A stretch of DNA of 64,000 nt from Scatophagus argus (Eukaryota > Chordata > Actinopteri > Scatophagidae). The stretch covers positions 20,574,504-20,638,503 of the forward strand of contig NC_058511.1 in assembly GCF_020382885.2 (NCBI RefSeq). Direction: 5' to 3'. A program made the translations under genes and the position numbers. Below the pieces are notes generated by a model, which saw nothing but the letters and a program-made list of their open reading frames with translations, was not told the DNA's origin and did no database searches. Of the stretch, positions 34,801-59,351 are shown piece by piece. Each line of letters starts with the position of its first letter. Within the stretch, counting starts at the first letter, position 1.

Positions 34801-37800
34801 CTTCAAACTGTACTCAGCTGAAGTAGTTCAGTGCATGTATTTAATTTTAACTTGTTGTAGTCTCACATTTAACTGCAGTTCACTGGTTAATGCCTCATGT
34901 TTCTCTGAACAGATACTCTGTCCTGTTGTGTGTTGGCTTCAGTGTAAGCTGTTAGCGCCGTTAGCTCAAATTTCAAATTTACTTTGCGCATCAATTAAGG
35001 ATTATCTTATCTCTTAGCAGTTAGCCCCCTTAGCCAAACACAGGACTCTGCTGCTTGCTGACTGCTAACAGCTAACTAGCATCCTCTTACCGATTTCAGT
35101 ACAGATTTGCCATGCCCTCTTGGTTTGACCAGTGCAACATGTTTGTGAAGTCATTCCAGCAAGTCGTTTGTGTTCCTGTTGTCTCAGGAACATTTAATGG
35201 TCATATTTTTTGTAGGTCTCGTGCTGAGTAGCAAGTGAGTGATTGTAATTATGTTAACAGCAGGAGAGGACACATTCTGTTGTGGTCAGCGCTCAGTGTG
35301 ACATGATGGTGTTTTTGCCCAAAACACATTTTCTTCAGCCTGGTTGGCTAAGGATTCTGTTGGGAACGACAGAATGCCTTTTGAGAGAAACTGCCCTGCA
35401 TGTTTATCTGATTGGCACTTCTGATCGGCCTTTACAGAGACAGAAAGAAACAAAAACCAGAAAGAACCTTTAAAGATGTAACAGTAATCCAGTCGGCCAG
35501 TGCTTTCAGTTTATTGTGACAATACACATGATGACTGAGACATTCCTTTTCCTTGTCCTCTGTGTTTGGCTGACATATGTTCTTACAGTTGTTTCTGATG
35601 TTAGCCTCTTTGACCCCATCCTCCTAGTATCAGCCGTGAAGACAAAGAGGAACGTCGCACACAGATTCCTGCTGACCAGGGGATCACAGATTTTGGGCCA
35701 TTGCCAAGAGAACGCTACCCCCTTGTGGCTGTGCTGACACTTGCAGAGCAAGAACACAGAGACATGTACAACATTGTCAGTTCATCTCACATTCAGACAT
35801 ATTTTACTTGTGCCTGTAGTCAGATCACCAAACTCATGCCAGTTTCTTAGTGATATTTCTACATAATTTAAACAAGCATAGCACAAAGACTTCAAGAAGG
35901 GGAGATTGCAGGACAAAACATGTCTTGAGTTTTTCAGACCCACAACATTAACTGTCATTATCAGCCAATCTCATAAAAAAGAAAGGTTCTCTGGAAAAAC
36001 CCTTGGCATAGAAATGAAAACCTTCAAGAGAAGTGATTCACAAACACTCATTTGAAGAACTGATGCTGTGTTTCTGTTTTCAGGTGGCCAGTGTAACTGT
36101 CATTCATGTTCCTGATGACAAGTACAGCCTTTCTGCACGGGTTGTCTTTCAGTACCTTCTCACCTCACAGGGGAACATGTATGAGTTAAAGGTATGTCAC
36201 GTAAACTAGAATCCCGACTTCAGTCAGTGCTTGTACGTCAGACTTTGTAAACGGGGAGCATAATTTGCTATCATCATCTCATCATGTTTGCTTTTTCAAC
36301 ATGGCCTAGTAAACAATTTCCTCCTGCTATAACTGAACAGTTTATTAAAATATGTTTCGGGTAAGATTTTAAGTGAGAAACAGGTTTCACGAGCCTCTGT
36401 TTCAAAGCAGGACATAAAATGGCAGCTAACTTGTCTTTTGTACCATGGGAATAGGTGCTGAGCCCTATTTCCATTTGGGTCAAATGGGTGTATGGACGGG
36501 AAGCGGTTACAGTGGCTCCACTCACTATTGTGTCCACATGACATAATCAGAGCAAGATGGCAGTGCTCATATTTGGTATTTTCAATTTCAATTTATTTAT
36601 ATAGCACCTTATACAATCAAAATTGTCTCTAAATGCTTTACAGAGACCCAGAGCCTGAACCCCTAGCAAGCAGACAGTGGCAAGGAAAAACTCCCTTTAA
36701 ACAGGAAGAAACCTTGAGCAGGACCCTGCTCGCAAGGGAGAACTATCCTGCTGATAGTCGGCTGGGTGAAGGGAGGGAAGAAGAGGTAGACAAGACAGAG
36801 AGGATGAAAGAGAGATTACTTCTGTGTAGTGTAAGGAAGCAGTCACATGTGGCCTGAGAACAGAACCTTGTGGCACAGTGTGACTTTGGAGGATTCATCT
36901 TACAAACAGAGATCAGTCTGTTAAGTGGGACTTAACCTGCTCAATGCAGTTCCTTGTGGTAAGATGTTATGGTATCAGTATTCAGTTGGTTCAAATGCAG
37001 TACTATGGTCTAACAATATAAGTACAGAGACAAGTCCCTTGTCAGATGCAAATAGGAAGTTGTTTTTAACTTTGACCAGTACTATCTCTGCTATGATGAA
37101 CTCTAAAACCTGACATCCTCAAATTAACCTGCCGTTATGTAGAAAGTCACATAACTGATGGGTGACTGTTCTCTTGAGGATCTTAGAGAGAAAGAGACGG
37201 TTAGATATCAGTCTGTGGTTCACTAAAACCTCTGGATCAAGAGTAGGCTTTTTAGGAAGAGGAGGAAGGAATGCAGTGCACAGCCTATCACAGATTGATT
37301 TTATCTAATAAGGAAGTGCTAACTAGGGGTAAAACTTCTTTAAGCAGCATACTCGGGATGTGGTCTAAGAGACACATTAATGGTTTTGATGAAGAAATTG
37401 TTGAAATTACATGTGAGAAATGAGAGAGAAAACAGGTCTTGAGAAAAACCTAGTCCTACAGCTGTTTCTATGGTGCCTGTGTTTGGAGACAAATTTGTAT
37501 CAGGGGGTGATGACTTTTGTCTCTGACAAGTATAATTTTATCACAAAAAATGTTTTCACTAAAAAGGTTGTAAAATCATTGCTACTAAAGGCCACAGGAC
37601 TACAAGGTTCAATAGAGCTATGTCTCTCCATCAGCCTGGCTACAGTGCTGAAAAGGAACCTGGAGGTGTTACAGTACCTATCAACAATCTTCTGGAAAAT
37701 ATTTGGCAATCCATTTATTTACATAATAAACATCTAGTTATTTGTACTCAGAAGTCAAATGGAGAAAGTCTGTACATTTGAAATGGAAAATGTGTAGGAA

Positions 37801-38258
37801 CCCTGCTGACGATTCTGGCTTACTTGTGGAGCAGAAATGTAATGGGGGCATCATAAGCATAGCATAGCATTTTCTCTGCCATTACTAGTTCAAGTAATTG
37901 CTGTTAAATGTTGCATATTAATTGTCTCCTGCAGCCTCTCTTTATGTCAGCTGACTGTGGGGGGGTGTCTGGACATCCTGAGTCAATGCAGAGTACCCTA
38001 CCCAGTGGGCGAATCAGTGAAGCCAGTGGAGTGGAGCAGAATCCCTTACAGGAGGAGGAAGAGGAGGAGGAGGAGGAGGAGGAGGAGGACTGGTCAGAGG
38101 GGAGAGGCAGAGATTGTGTGGTCTGTCAGAATGCTGAAGTAAACAGGGTACTGCTGCCCTGCAGACATGCATGTGTGTGTGACAGCTGTGTGTCACACTT
38201 CCAGCACTGCCCCATCTGTAGGGCCTTCGTCCTGGAGTCTTTCACCCTGGCACACTGA
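31886..38258 (+). CDS. cgrrf1: CGRRF1, cell growth regulator with RING finger domain 1 (6 exons)
   Basis: RING-type protein, a likely membrane-anchored E3 ubiquitin ligase linked to growth control. Exons: 31886-31989, 32697-32833, 33503-33680, 35628-35775, 36084-36191, 37935-38258. Phases join to 332 codons plus stop, the same length as human CGRRF1. The N-terminus starts MAAVFLVTLYEYSPLFY and continues into a hydrophobic membrane segment at about residues 13-35, ending in LGW. The C-terminal C3HC4 RING uses C286, C289, C301, H303, C307, C310, C317 and C320. A run of 12 glutamates (265-276) sits just before the RING and is coded by a near-pure GAG repeat. The start ATG lies in AAAATGGCAGC and the first coding exon is short, as in the family. 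The gene diverges from ddhd1 and converges with psmc6. Intron 5 holds an antisense LINE fragment. Confidence 0.95.
36583..37730 (-). mobile_element. L2-like LINE fragment, antisense in cgrrf1 intron 5
   Basis: Plus-strand start CAATTTATTTATATAGCACC is the reversed 3' end of an L2-type LINE. Minus-strand translation across 37,060-37,710 shows LINE pieces such as FLFSTVARLMERHSSIEPC and a degraded motif A (LILLDHSTAFE). Many stops; internal parts missing. Confidence 0.65.
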
Positions 38259-38389
38259 CCAGCTGCAGAAGGAGTTGACTCTATATTGAATAATCCCATC
38301 CATCATGTCTCACTGCACGAGGGTGCTGGAACCTATGTCAGCTGTCATTGGGCAAGAGGTGGTATATTCCCAGGGCTGACATATAGAGA

Positions 38390-38520
38390 CTAATAACCAC
38401 TCACACTCACATTCACACCTAATGGCAAAGAGTCATCAAATAATTTAACCTGTATGTCCCTGTAGTAACCACAGGGAGAACATGCAAACTCTGCACAGAA
38501 AGCCCTCCCCATACTCAATC
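38390..38520 (-). repeat. SINE fragment in cgrrf1 3' region
   Basis: CACATTCACACCTAATGGC and CAGGGAGAACATGCAAACTC are the reversed body of the SINE seen at 10,585. Confidence 0.55.
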
Positions 38521-38773
38521 AGTTAATTTTATTTAAGAAATGAATGAATTCATAGATGAGGTGTACAGAGTAATAACAGGCAGAAATATTATTTAATGTG
38601 ATATGCTGGTCTGTTAGACTGTCTACACACAATCTCTGACATAATCTTTCATTTGAATTTATTTTACATGTAATTATTTTGCTGGTGTGAGCAGCTCCTC
38701 CATTTCCTTTGCACACACAAAGTCTTGCCTGCATACTGCTACTACTTGAAACTATTGGGTAGTGTGGATTTGT

Positions 38774-38779
38774 AATAAA
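38774..38779 (+). promoter_or_regulatory. Candidate poly(A) signal of cgrrf1
   Basis: AATAAA about 515 bp past the cgrrf1 stop. The intervening 3' UTR contains a SINE fragment near 38390-38520. Confidence 0.3.
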
Positions 38780-39922
38780 TATGCATTTTCTGTGATGGTG
38801 AGAATGATGTTGAGTTATTAGAATATTTACTCCATAAGAGAAAAAAATAGTTGTTCTTGGTAATTTAAAATAAACCCAAAAATTGATATTAGTACAGTGA
38901 CTGAGAGAGCTCAAAGCACTGCAACTTAAGAAAGCATGCAAATAGACAAAATACAAGCAAATTAAGGAAACCTCTTCATTACTTTTACATGTGCAACAGT
39001 AGGAAATGAGAGAAAAATACACACAGCACAACCAAATACATAAAAGTGTTGGAAATACACATGACAGAAAAGTACAAATATGGGAAAGTGTTTTTGGAGA
39101 ACACTAGTGCTCAAACAAGGCTTGGACACACTTGATATGCCATTTTGAGGCTTATGTACTGACATTGTTCTATTCTGGTATTTTTACCCTAACCCTAAAC
39201 ACTGATCACTCCTCATACCTAAAGCTAACCACTGAGTATCCAGTCAGAAGCAGAGCACTGAAGATCATTCCTTTGGCTTCTCAGGAAAAGAAAATGGAAA
39301 CCAAATTCCAAGTTCCAAACTGCAGCAATTAAGTGTGTCCAGTTCAGCACTGTTGTCCTCTGGGAAAAAACTTCCATTATCACTTTCTGTAATTGCAGCA
39401 CATTACTGCAATGTGTTGTGTGCATCTGCAACCCGTCCGTTTATTGGATGTATTGTGATACATCATATGTTAGTATTACATATATCTTGTCTAATGGATA
39501 ACAATGTTTTCTTAATTTGCTGGGTTTTGTCTATTTGCACGTGTTTTCTTAAGTTGCAGTGCATTGGGCTCTCTCGGCCTCCACAGGTGAGCCTATGCTA
39601 GGTGTGGCAGTGTAGTTAGCAGGTAGTTCACCTGCTCAGTCAGTTGCTTGGTGCTCTTTGCTCACAGTCAAAGTTGATGGATAGTGTTTCCCAGATATCC
39701 AGCTTTTAATGTGAAGATGCCACCCATCTTGTTGCTGCTATTTACATTCACAGAAGTGAAAAAGCATTTGCTGGTTGTGTATATGTTTTTGCATATAAAT
39801 GATTGTACATACTGCTCCTTGATCCTGTGTGTCACATGGTTGCAGATGTCACTGAGTGCTATTTTATTGATATTCTAGCAAAGTTGCCGTGTTGGTGTCC
39901 ACCTGTTAGCCCTTGTAACTTA
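38780..39922. other. Intergenic sequence between cgrrf1 and psmc6
   Basis: AT-rich; a 170-codon minus-strand ORF (38,519-39,031) has no family resemblance and overlaps the cgrrf1 3' region. Confidence 0.4.
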
Positions 39923-40281
39923 CACCGATCACCCGCGACATTAAAAGTACCTGCTTAATATTTTGTAGGTCCCCCTTGTGCTGCTAAAGCAGCTCTCACC
40001 TGTCGGGGGACGGAACACAAGACCTGTGGGGTTATTTTGTGGTTACCAACATCAGCATGTTGGATCCTTTGGGTCCTGTATATTAAGGATGGGGCTTCCT
40101 GGTGGGAGGATGGATTCAGTTTATTCTTGTGCACAGATTCTCAGGCAGGTTGGGATCTGGGGAATCTGCAGAGTTGTAGTGGAGTCCATGCCTCAACGAA
40201 CCAGGGCTATTTTAGTTTATATTCTAAAGGGGGAGCTACTTCATATTAGGTGGGAGGTCCTAATGTTGTGGCTGATCGGTG
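39923..40281. mobile_element. Tc1-like deletion derivative (MITE), 359 bp
   Basis: Starts CACCGATCACCCGCGACATT and ends AATGTTGTGGCTGATCGGTG, flanked by TA. The ends match the family at 11,779. No intact coding region. Confidence 0.75.
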
Positions 40282-40720
40282 TAAATCACTGCAGGATTCA
40301 TACATACACACACATTCTGCCTAAAATAGTATTTTAAAGGATTCTCTAGATCAGCTTCTTAATAAGTGTAATGATCCTTCATGAACACGCTGTTTGGCCT
40401 AAGTTGCAACAATTTGGATTATCCCACATGAGATTTCCCAGGGTCTTCTTAAACATAAATCTTCTTAAACATAAAATTCAAGCAATTATCAAAGACTTTT
40501 TGGGCTCAATTCTTTCAAATTCAAGGTGATAAGATGAATTACTGATACAGTGCTGAGCATTTTATGAAGAGCACTAGCAGGTTTTACAGAAGCTCACAGA
40601 CAACATTTGAAGAGGCAGTTGTGCTATTGACAATCCAGTCTGTAAATATTTATAAAAAGAGCTGCAGTTTCTATTTCTGCACAAATAGCATAGCATCAAA
40701 GTTAAAGAATTAAACACAGC

Positions 40721-40726
40721 TTTATT
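40721..40726 (-). promoter_or_regulatory. Candidate poly(A) signal of psmc6
   Basis: AATAAA on the minus strand about 254 bp past the psmc6 stop codon. Confidence 0.3.
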
Positions 40727-40979
40727 TCTTTTTCCTCAAATCACTATTTCCAGGGTCTAGAACAAACTTTCACACTCAACATATCATGTGTTCAATTAGT
40801 TTTTGACAATGCAGTCAGTGAGATTCTGAATGTTGATCACATTCACTTCAAGGTAATAGACACAGGAATGAACGTTCATAAACCAGTATATGGTATATTT
40901 TAGTAAGGGTATTTCACAAATGTTTTGTGGGATAACAGAATGATCAGCCTTTGATCCAGTGTAATGTGGGTCAGTGGCT

Positions 40980-52758
<11,779 letters not shown>

Positions 52759-54014
52759 TTTGTCCTACTGAATTGTGGGAAACTACAGCGTCACCACAGT
52801 GTTCTGCTGTCAGTAGCCGTTCCTGTTGCGTGTTTTTCCCAGGATGGCAAAAGTCAAGTTAATTCGTCCACCGCGAACAAGCGTTCTAAACGTACACACG
52901 CTGAACGTATTTTAAGTAACAAAATTATCGTAATTTGTCTGAAACATTAGAACAAAGTATTACTATTTTATTGTGGTTACTTTAAATGACAATATATTAT
53001 TTTTGGAGTGCACCATTTATGAATTTTGACATTGCTCTCAAAAATATGTAGCCTAACCTTTACAATTAAACATCTGCCCTATTATTCTAAAATAGTTTAT
53101 CAGCTGGTTGTTTCCAATTACATTTAAATACAGCTTTGATTTTTGAATCCTAGCCATTGGTGGTGATTTGCATTTAATTTTATCACATAATACGGAGGAC
53201 TCTGGTGTATTTAATTATTTATTTATCTATTTGAGTTGATAAGTTAATGGAGCACACAGTTCTTATTAGTTGTCCCTTTTGAAATTAAATGAGCATTTGT
53301 AACAGGCTTTTTTATTTTCTGCCTGGCAACAAAGACTACATGTAATCATATAACAGTATGATTTCTGCTTTCACCAAGTAAACTGGGCTTTGTGTCATGT
53401 AGGCAATTTGACTTGTTCTTTTTAGACTTTTAGACTCAGTATTTTTATTTTTGTATTATTTCAGTATTCTGCAGGTTGGTTACGTTTAGGCAACAAAAGT
53501 ACTAGGTCCTTGGGATAGGTTTTGAAAAATATAGTTTCAATTTGCCCTTAAAATAACTGAACCCAAATGTCAGTCACTTTTTAATTTGAGTATTTTTTTT
53601 TAACTGAGTCTATTTTTTTTATTCTAATTTAAGACAAGTTTGATTTTTATGTTCAGCAACATTTGACAAAATTCAAAATTTGACAAAAATTGACAAAAAG
53701 ACCCATGACTCATCTCATCTGTTTTTCCATTAGGACCAGCCATTTCCCAAATAACTGGAAAAAAGCAATCACTACACCGCAATCTTCAAAGCAGGGGTTT
53801 ATGAGAATTGTGATCTGATGTCTAACTATCCTTTTTTTTCTCTTTTTCTTTTAACCACCACCCTAATATGCTGTGGGCATAGCATAAAATAACTCGCATA
53901 CAGCCAGTAAATTCTCAGAAAAGGGAGGCTAAATTAGTAGATTTACTAGTTTTTATATGTTACAATACCATATTGTCGTATGTACTGTAGTTACACTCAA
54001 TATCACTGCTATGG
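52759..54014. other. Upstream flank of psmc6
   Basis: Holds the psmc6 promoter near 52,759-52,950 and then AT-rich sequence without a gene. The signal-peptide exon expected for the angptl6-like gene was not seen here. Confidence 0.45.
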
Positions 54015-57000
54015 TTGAGAAACAGTAAATATAGTTTATCAGTACATTTAACAAGACTATCTGGCTATCCAGCCATGTCATTTTCACAGAAGCAACAGGA
54101 TTCAGCAGAAATGAATAAAAATGTACCATGCTCTGTGCAATTAAACAACATAATTGAATGTTCAAATGAAATTGAGGATGACATCAATCCATTTTACAGT
54201 GTCTCCAATGTTGGAAGCAATAAAACATCTCTGACACAATGCTCTTCAACCTCCTCTGCACGTTTAAAGGCCGAAGCTGAGTTGGCAGCTTTAACCATGA
54301 AGAAAAAAAAATTGGAGGAAAAACAAGCACTGGAAGAAGAGGAGGAATGGCTGCGTAAAAGGAGGGGAAAGCTACAACTGGATGCTGAGAAAGCAGATAA
54401 AATGGCAAAACTTGAAATTCTCAAAACACATAGTACAACAAGTGGAAAAGGGACATCAAAGGTTTCAGATGGAATGTGCTCATATCTGGCAAGACGATCT
54501 AACCAGCCACTCAATGTCAATGCAGATGACTTCATTCCATCAGCACCTGAACAGAATGAAACAAATAATAATGGTAAGTCATCCAGGAGCAAAACCAAAG
54601 GTCAAATATACACCTGTCACGGAAAATATACAACCCTCAAACATCAAACCCTTACAATACTTACAATGTCATATGGTCCCAGTCAATACACAGTATCCAT
54701 ATGAGCAACATGAATTCAGAATCAGAATCAGAATCAGAATCAGAATTCCTTTATTAATCCCTGGAGGGAAATTCTTGTTTCTACAGACAATTGCACATGC
54801 AGTATTCCCGACCAAGAAAGGAGAAAAGTGCAGAGTATAAAAATAGGATAAACAAAAACTAAAATCTCAAGTACAGTAGTATTTACAAAAACTGTATTCA
54901 AAATTTTTTAAGAAAATTTAAAATACAGGTATGTACAATGTGTAAAAGTAGCCAATATGTACATTGTATATACAAGTGAGTGTGTCCGTCACAGTGCTGA
55001 GTTTAACAGTTTGATGGCGACAGGCAGGAATGATTTCCTGTGTCGCTCTGTGGTGCATCGTGGCAGTATGAGTCTGTTGCTGAACGAGCTCCTGTAGCTG
55101 ATCAACACATTGTGGAGAGGGTGAGAGGGAAAGTCCAGTATAGTTCTTATTTTGGACAACATCCTCCTCTCAGACACCACTGTCAGAGAGTCCAGTTCCT
55201 CTCCCACAACATGGCTGGCCTTCTGTGGGAGAAGAATTCAATACAAATACAACACAAAATGGATTTGGAAACCAAAAATAATGTTACAAAATGAAGTAAC
55301 AACACTGCTGACACAGAAGCAAGGCCTTTCAGCTCTACCAAAGAGAGAGATCCCAATATTTGACGGTGACTCATTAAAATACCACACCTTTATCAGAGCC
55401 TTTGAGAATGGAGCCGAGAGGAACACCACTGACAGCTGTGATTTTCTGGAACAACATACTAAAGGTCATGCCAAAGAACTTGTGAGGAGCCATCAACACA
55501 TTAACCCCGAACGGGAATATTTGAAAGCAAAAATTTTATTACAGGAGTAGTATGGACAAAGTCTTTTTATGGCCTCCAATTATTTCAGCTTCTTCCTCAG
55601 AGGCTGCTGTAATACCATGGAGGAAGTGCAGTATCTTCTTGATTTGGACTTATCTTCCAACATGTAGAGCATCATTAAAAAACTGCCTTACAAGCTCAGA
55701 GATAGATGGAGGAGCCAAGCTTGTGAGCTGCAGGAAAGATACAATCGGCAAGTGACAGGCAAGTGAAAATACTGACAGAATCTGTGTTTGGAAACATACA
55801 AGATTTCCCATCAGTAACAGGAAATAAGTAAATGAACACACCTAAGTCACAGCTTCAATCTGGAAACAAAGGTACCAGCTTTGCAACCACTGTGGGCCCT
55901 GTGGAAAACAAATATCAGTCTGTAAAGAAAGAGAAGGAAATCAAACATACAGCAAGAAAAATGTTTATTTGCTGTGGAGGAGGACATACATTAGCTGTAT
56001 GTGTGCAGTTGGGAAAAATGGCTCATAAGAAGAAGATAGGCTTCTTAAAGGAAAATGGCATCTATTTCGGCTGGTTGTGTACAGGACACAGCAGTAAAGA
56101 TTGCTGTAAAAAGATTTCCTGTTCAAGGTGTAGCCTTAAGCATCCCACAGTACTCCATAAGCAACCTGGTAATGTTTGTGAGCAGGCTGAGAGGAACACA
56201 GTGGTGTCTGTTGACAATATACTGGTGTCAAGTGGTCTTACAGGGGCTGGAGACCAGCACTACAAGCTGCCCATTGTTACGGTCCAAGTGAAATCTAATA
56301 AAGGAAGAAAAATTGTTACAACTTGTGCTTTCTTGGAACAAGGGAGCACTGCAGTGTTTTGTACTGAGAGCCTTATGCACAAGCTCAACCTCACAGGGAG
56401 GAAGGGGCGAATTCTTCTTAGAACCACAGGGCAGGAGAAAGTTGTATCAGGACTGGAGGGATAATTTTCCTGAGCTGCCGAAGGCTTGTACACAAGAGTC
56501 CATGCCTGTGCACCAAGTAAATATTCCGACTAAAAAGGATATTAAAAAATGGTCTTATTTAAAATACATTCACTTACCTCAGATCGACGTAAGAATAGAA
56601 CTTCTGATAGGAATGTTCCCAAATAACTGGAGCCATTAGAGGTGGTGTGTAGTATAAATGATGGACCATATGCCATTAGGACTAAGCTGAGCGGGACTGT
56701 TAATGGACCACTGACAGGAACAGTCACAGATAACTTTTAACAGAGTTCCAGCTGTGAAGCTGGATGAGCTCTGGCAGCAACAATTTAAAAATGACTTCCC
56801 TGAAAACCACCTTGATGATCAACCTGGAATGTCAAGTGAAGATCAAAAGTCCCTGGAGTTAGTGAGCAACTCAGCAAAACAGGTGGATGGCCATTACCAG
56901 ATTGCATTACCTCTAAGGAACATCAGTGTCAGCATGCCAAATAACAAGAAAATTGTTGAGGAGCATTTGCATCTGAAAAGAAGGTTTCAGAAAGACTCAA

Positions 57001-57370
57001 TGTTTCATGCTGAATATAACACCTTCATGAATGAGCTTCTGGTTAAAGGCTATGCTGAGAAGGTGCCTGAAGAGGAGACACCACAGAGTTTATCATCCCA
57101 CTAAAGGAAAGATCATAGTAGTATTGACATGACTGTGAGCAAGCTATCAAGGAACTTCACTGAATGGTCAGCTCCTAGAGGGCCCTGATGGTACCAGCTC
57201 TCTGAGTGACCTGATTAAGGAAGGAGTCGGTTGTGATCATGGCTGACATTGAGTACATGTTTCACCAGGTAAGGGTCTCCCCTGATGATACAGACCTGCT
57301 CAGGTTCTTCTGGTGGCAAAAAGGGGATATGGAACAACAACCTGCTGAATACAGGATGAAGGTCAGTGGC
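54015..57370 (+). mobile_element. BEL/Pao-like LTR retrotransposon fragment (gag, protease, start of RT)
   Basis: In order: a charged coiled-coil gag N-terminus (54,015-54,710; LEEKQALEEEEEWLRKRR), a gag middle domain (55,240-55,550; LPKREIPIFDGDSLKYHTF), a Cys/His zinc-knuckle-like region (55,960-56,160), a DUF1758-type aspartic protease (56,260-56,460) whose active-site region reads LEQGST instead of the usual Asp-containing form, and the beginning of reverse transcriptase (56,750-57,100, then MADIEYMFHQVRVSPDD near 57,240). Frameshifts and stops occur between blocks and 3' RT, RNase H and integrase are absent. No LTRs identified. Inactive. Confidence 0.75.
54714..55236 (-). mobile_element. 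5'-truncated non-LTR retrotransposon with (GAATCA)n tail, inserted in BEL gag
   Basis: Plus strand begins with repeated GAATCA followed by TTCCTTTATTAATCCCTGG. The minus strand encodes a LINE RT C-terminus (RRMLSKIRTILDFPSH, TERHRKSFLPVAIKLLNS). GAATTCA occurs on both sides (54,712 and about 55,231), a probable target duplication. A near-identical copy starts at 63,658. Confidence 0.75.
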
Positions 57371-57379
57371 GGTTCTACA

Positions 57380-57605
57380 TTGAATTCCACATTAGGTTAA
57401 TTGGTTACTCTAAATTGCCCCTAGGTGTGAGTGTGAGAGTGTGTGGTTGTTTGTCTTTGTGTGTTGGCCCTGTGATTGACTGGTCGATTGACTGGCGACC
57501 AGTCCAGGATGAACCCCGCCTCTCGCCCGTAGTCAGCTGGGATAGGCTCCTGCTCTCCCGTGACCCTGACTGATAAGAGGTATAGAAAATGGATGGATGG
57601 ATATT
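57380..57605 (+). repeat. SINE, 5'-truncated, ending the BEL fragment
   Basis: Contains ATTAGGTTAATTGGTTACTC, GACTGGCGACCAGTCCAGG, TAGTCAGCTGGGATAGGCTC and the end GTATAGAAAATGGATGGATG. Confidence 0.65.
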
Positions 57606-58225
57606 CTAAATAGCGCAAATCCTTCATCACACAAATAACACACTAAAGAAAATCTACACTATTGCACTAAGAATAGAAAACACAATCTAAAATTAAAACC
57701 TGACCTTTCTGGAATTCCTTGGTGCAAAATCCAGTTCTCCAATCCTCCAATTCTATGCTTGGTACACTTTTAGTTATGACTGGTTACACTATGTTTTGTC
57801 ACAAAATAGAGTTGTAGCAACGTTCATCTTTGAAACTATCTACACATATGAAAATTCCGTTGGCTAATTACAGGACCCAACGTGATGGAAATAAATAATA
57901 AGTGAACTTGTAACAGTTTTGTTGCAAAGCACAACCTTATGGTGAAATTAGATCTGGTGTTTGTTAAGAGGAATTACTGTTGTATAAGCATAGCAAGCAT
58001 CGTAGCAAGAAGACTAACAAACATATACCACCGGTTAATATTAGCCCTTCATTCATGACATGGACACTGTAATCATACAGAGAGAACATGGCATACCTTT
58101 ATCTTTTGCTCGTTTCACCTCTCCTTTTCTTTTTTTCTAAATTGGCCACCTGATGGCTTTTTCTGTCCATCTCTGCATTTATTTGGCACTCGACAATCAA
58201 CAAATTTCCCAACGCTGTCACTCAC
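57606..58225. other. Non-coding sequence, nothing recognised
   Basis: AT-rich spacer between the SINE and the Harbinger element. Confidence 0.4.
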
Positions 58226-58565
58226 GACCAGGGGCCTGTTTCATGAAGCAGGTTATGTGGAAACTCTGAGTATGTTAAGCGTGAAATTAGCGAAACCCTG
58301 AGTTAACCGTTTCAATAAGTGAGGTAAGTTAACCCTGAGATCGGGGTAAGTTACGGAGTAAGTTAAGCCTGGTTCATAAAGCGAAGTAACTCATACTCAG
58401 AGTCTGTTGCCACGGTAACTTAGTCTGTGAACATAACCTGGTCGGGAGCGAGTTTTATTCCAGAAACCCAGAGTTTGACTCTGACTTCTCCCTTTTACAG
58501 AGCACATAAAGCTGAACCGTTTCCTTATTCATTGAGTCTCCGTCGAACCTGCAAAGTTCACGAAA

Positions 58566-59296
58566 ATGGCATGTCTGTTTCTGGAGGAGCCTGTGGACGA
58601 AGAGGCAATTCTGCTTCGCAGAGAATTGAGATTGCGTCGGGCGAGGATTTCCCAAGCACGTTTGGATAATTTTTCATACTCTCCCGACTTTTTGCCATGC
58701 ACTCATCACTGAACAAATGCTTTGCGTTGCTCTACGTTTTGTTGCAAACAGGAGTGGTCTGTACAACATTGGAGATGCAGAGCACATAAGTAAAGCAACT
58801 GTTTGCAGAGCTGTCAGAAAGGTGAGCCTCGCTCTGAAACGGTTTCTTTCAGCTTTTGTTGTTTTTCCTGGCCACAAACCTGTGAGAGTCATCAAAGAAG
58901 AGTTCCATGGGATTGCAGGTAAAAAATTTCAAATGAATAATAACTTTTTCCTGTTAATAACATGTCGCTGTGACCTCTGGGAGCAAAAATTTGAATGTCT
59001 TTTAGGATTTCCAAATGTGATTGGCTGCATTGATGGCACTCACATCCCTATCACTGAAAATGAAGGAGATTATGTGAATAGGAAGTCCTCCCACAGCATT
59101 AATGTGCAGGTACATACATTGACTAATTGACATAATTGTGGCATGTGTTATTCTCCATGATATTGCGACTATTAGAGGAGAGCAACACCCTGCCCTACAA
59201 TTAGAAGACCATGAGGAAGACCCCATCCACCTCCCAGAAAACCAGGATGGAAGAGAAATCAGAGATCTCATATGCAATAATCATTTTCCAGGTTAA
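58566..59296 (+). pseudogene. HARBI1-like transposase, broken
   Basis: DDE nuclease of PIF/Harbinger elements. The N-terminus (MACLFLEEPVDEEAILLRRE) hits a stop near 58,705. The frame resumes with DAEHISKATVCRAVRKV, is split by an intron (58,919-59,005, GT-AG), and continues with GCIDGTHIPI, which carries a catalytic Asp. After HSINVQ (59,109) the middle of the domain is missing and the sequence jumps to the C-terminus (ILHDIATIRGEQHPALQLED, ending ICNNHFPG, stop near 59,296). Confidence 0.75.
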
Positions 59297-59351
59297 CTCA
59301 AAAGCACAACCACACTGTCACACATTCATTTTATTTAGTCTTCTTTATATC

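Noticed and set aside
38519-39031. 170-codon minus-strand ORF downstream of cgrrf1
   Set aside because: Low-complexity composition, no family resemblance, lies in the cgrrf1 3' region.
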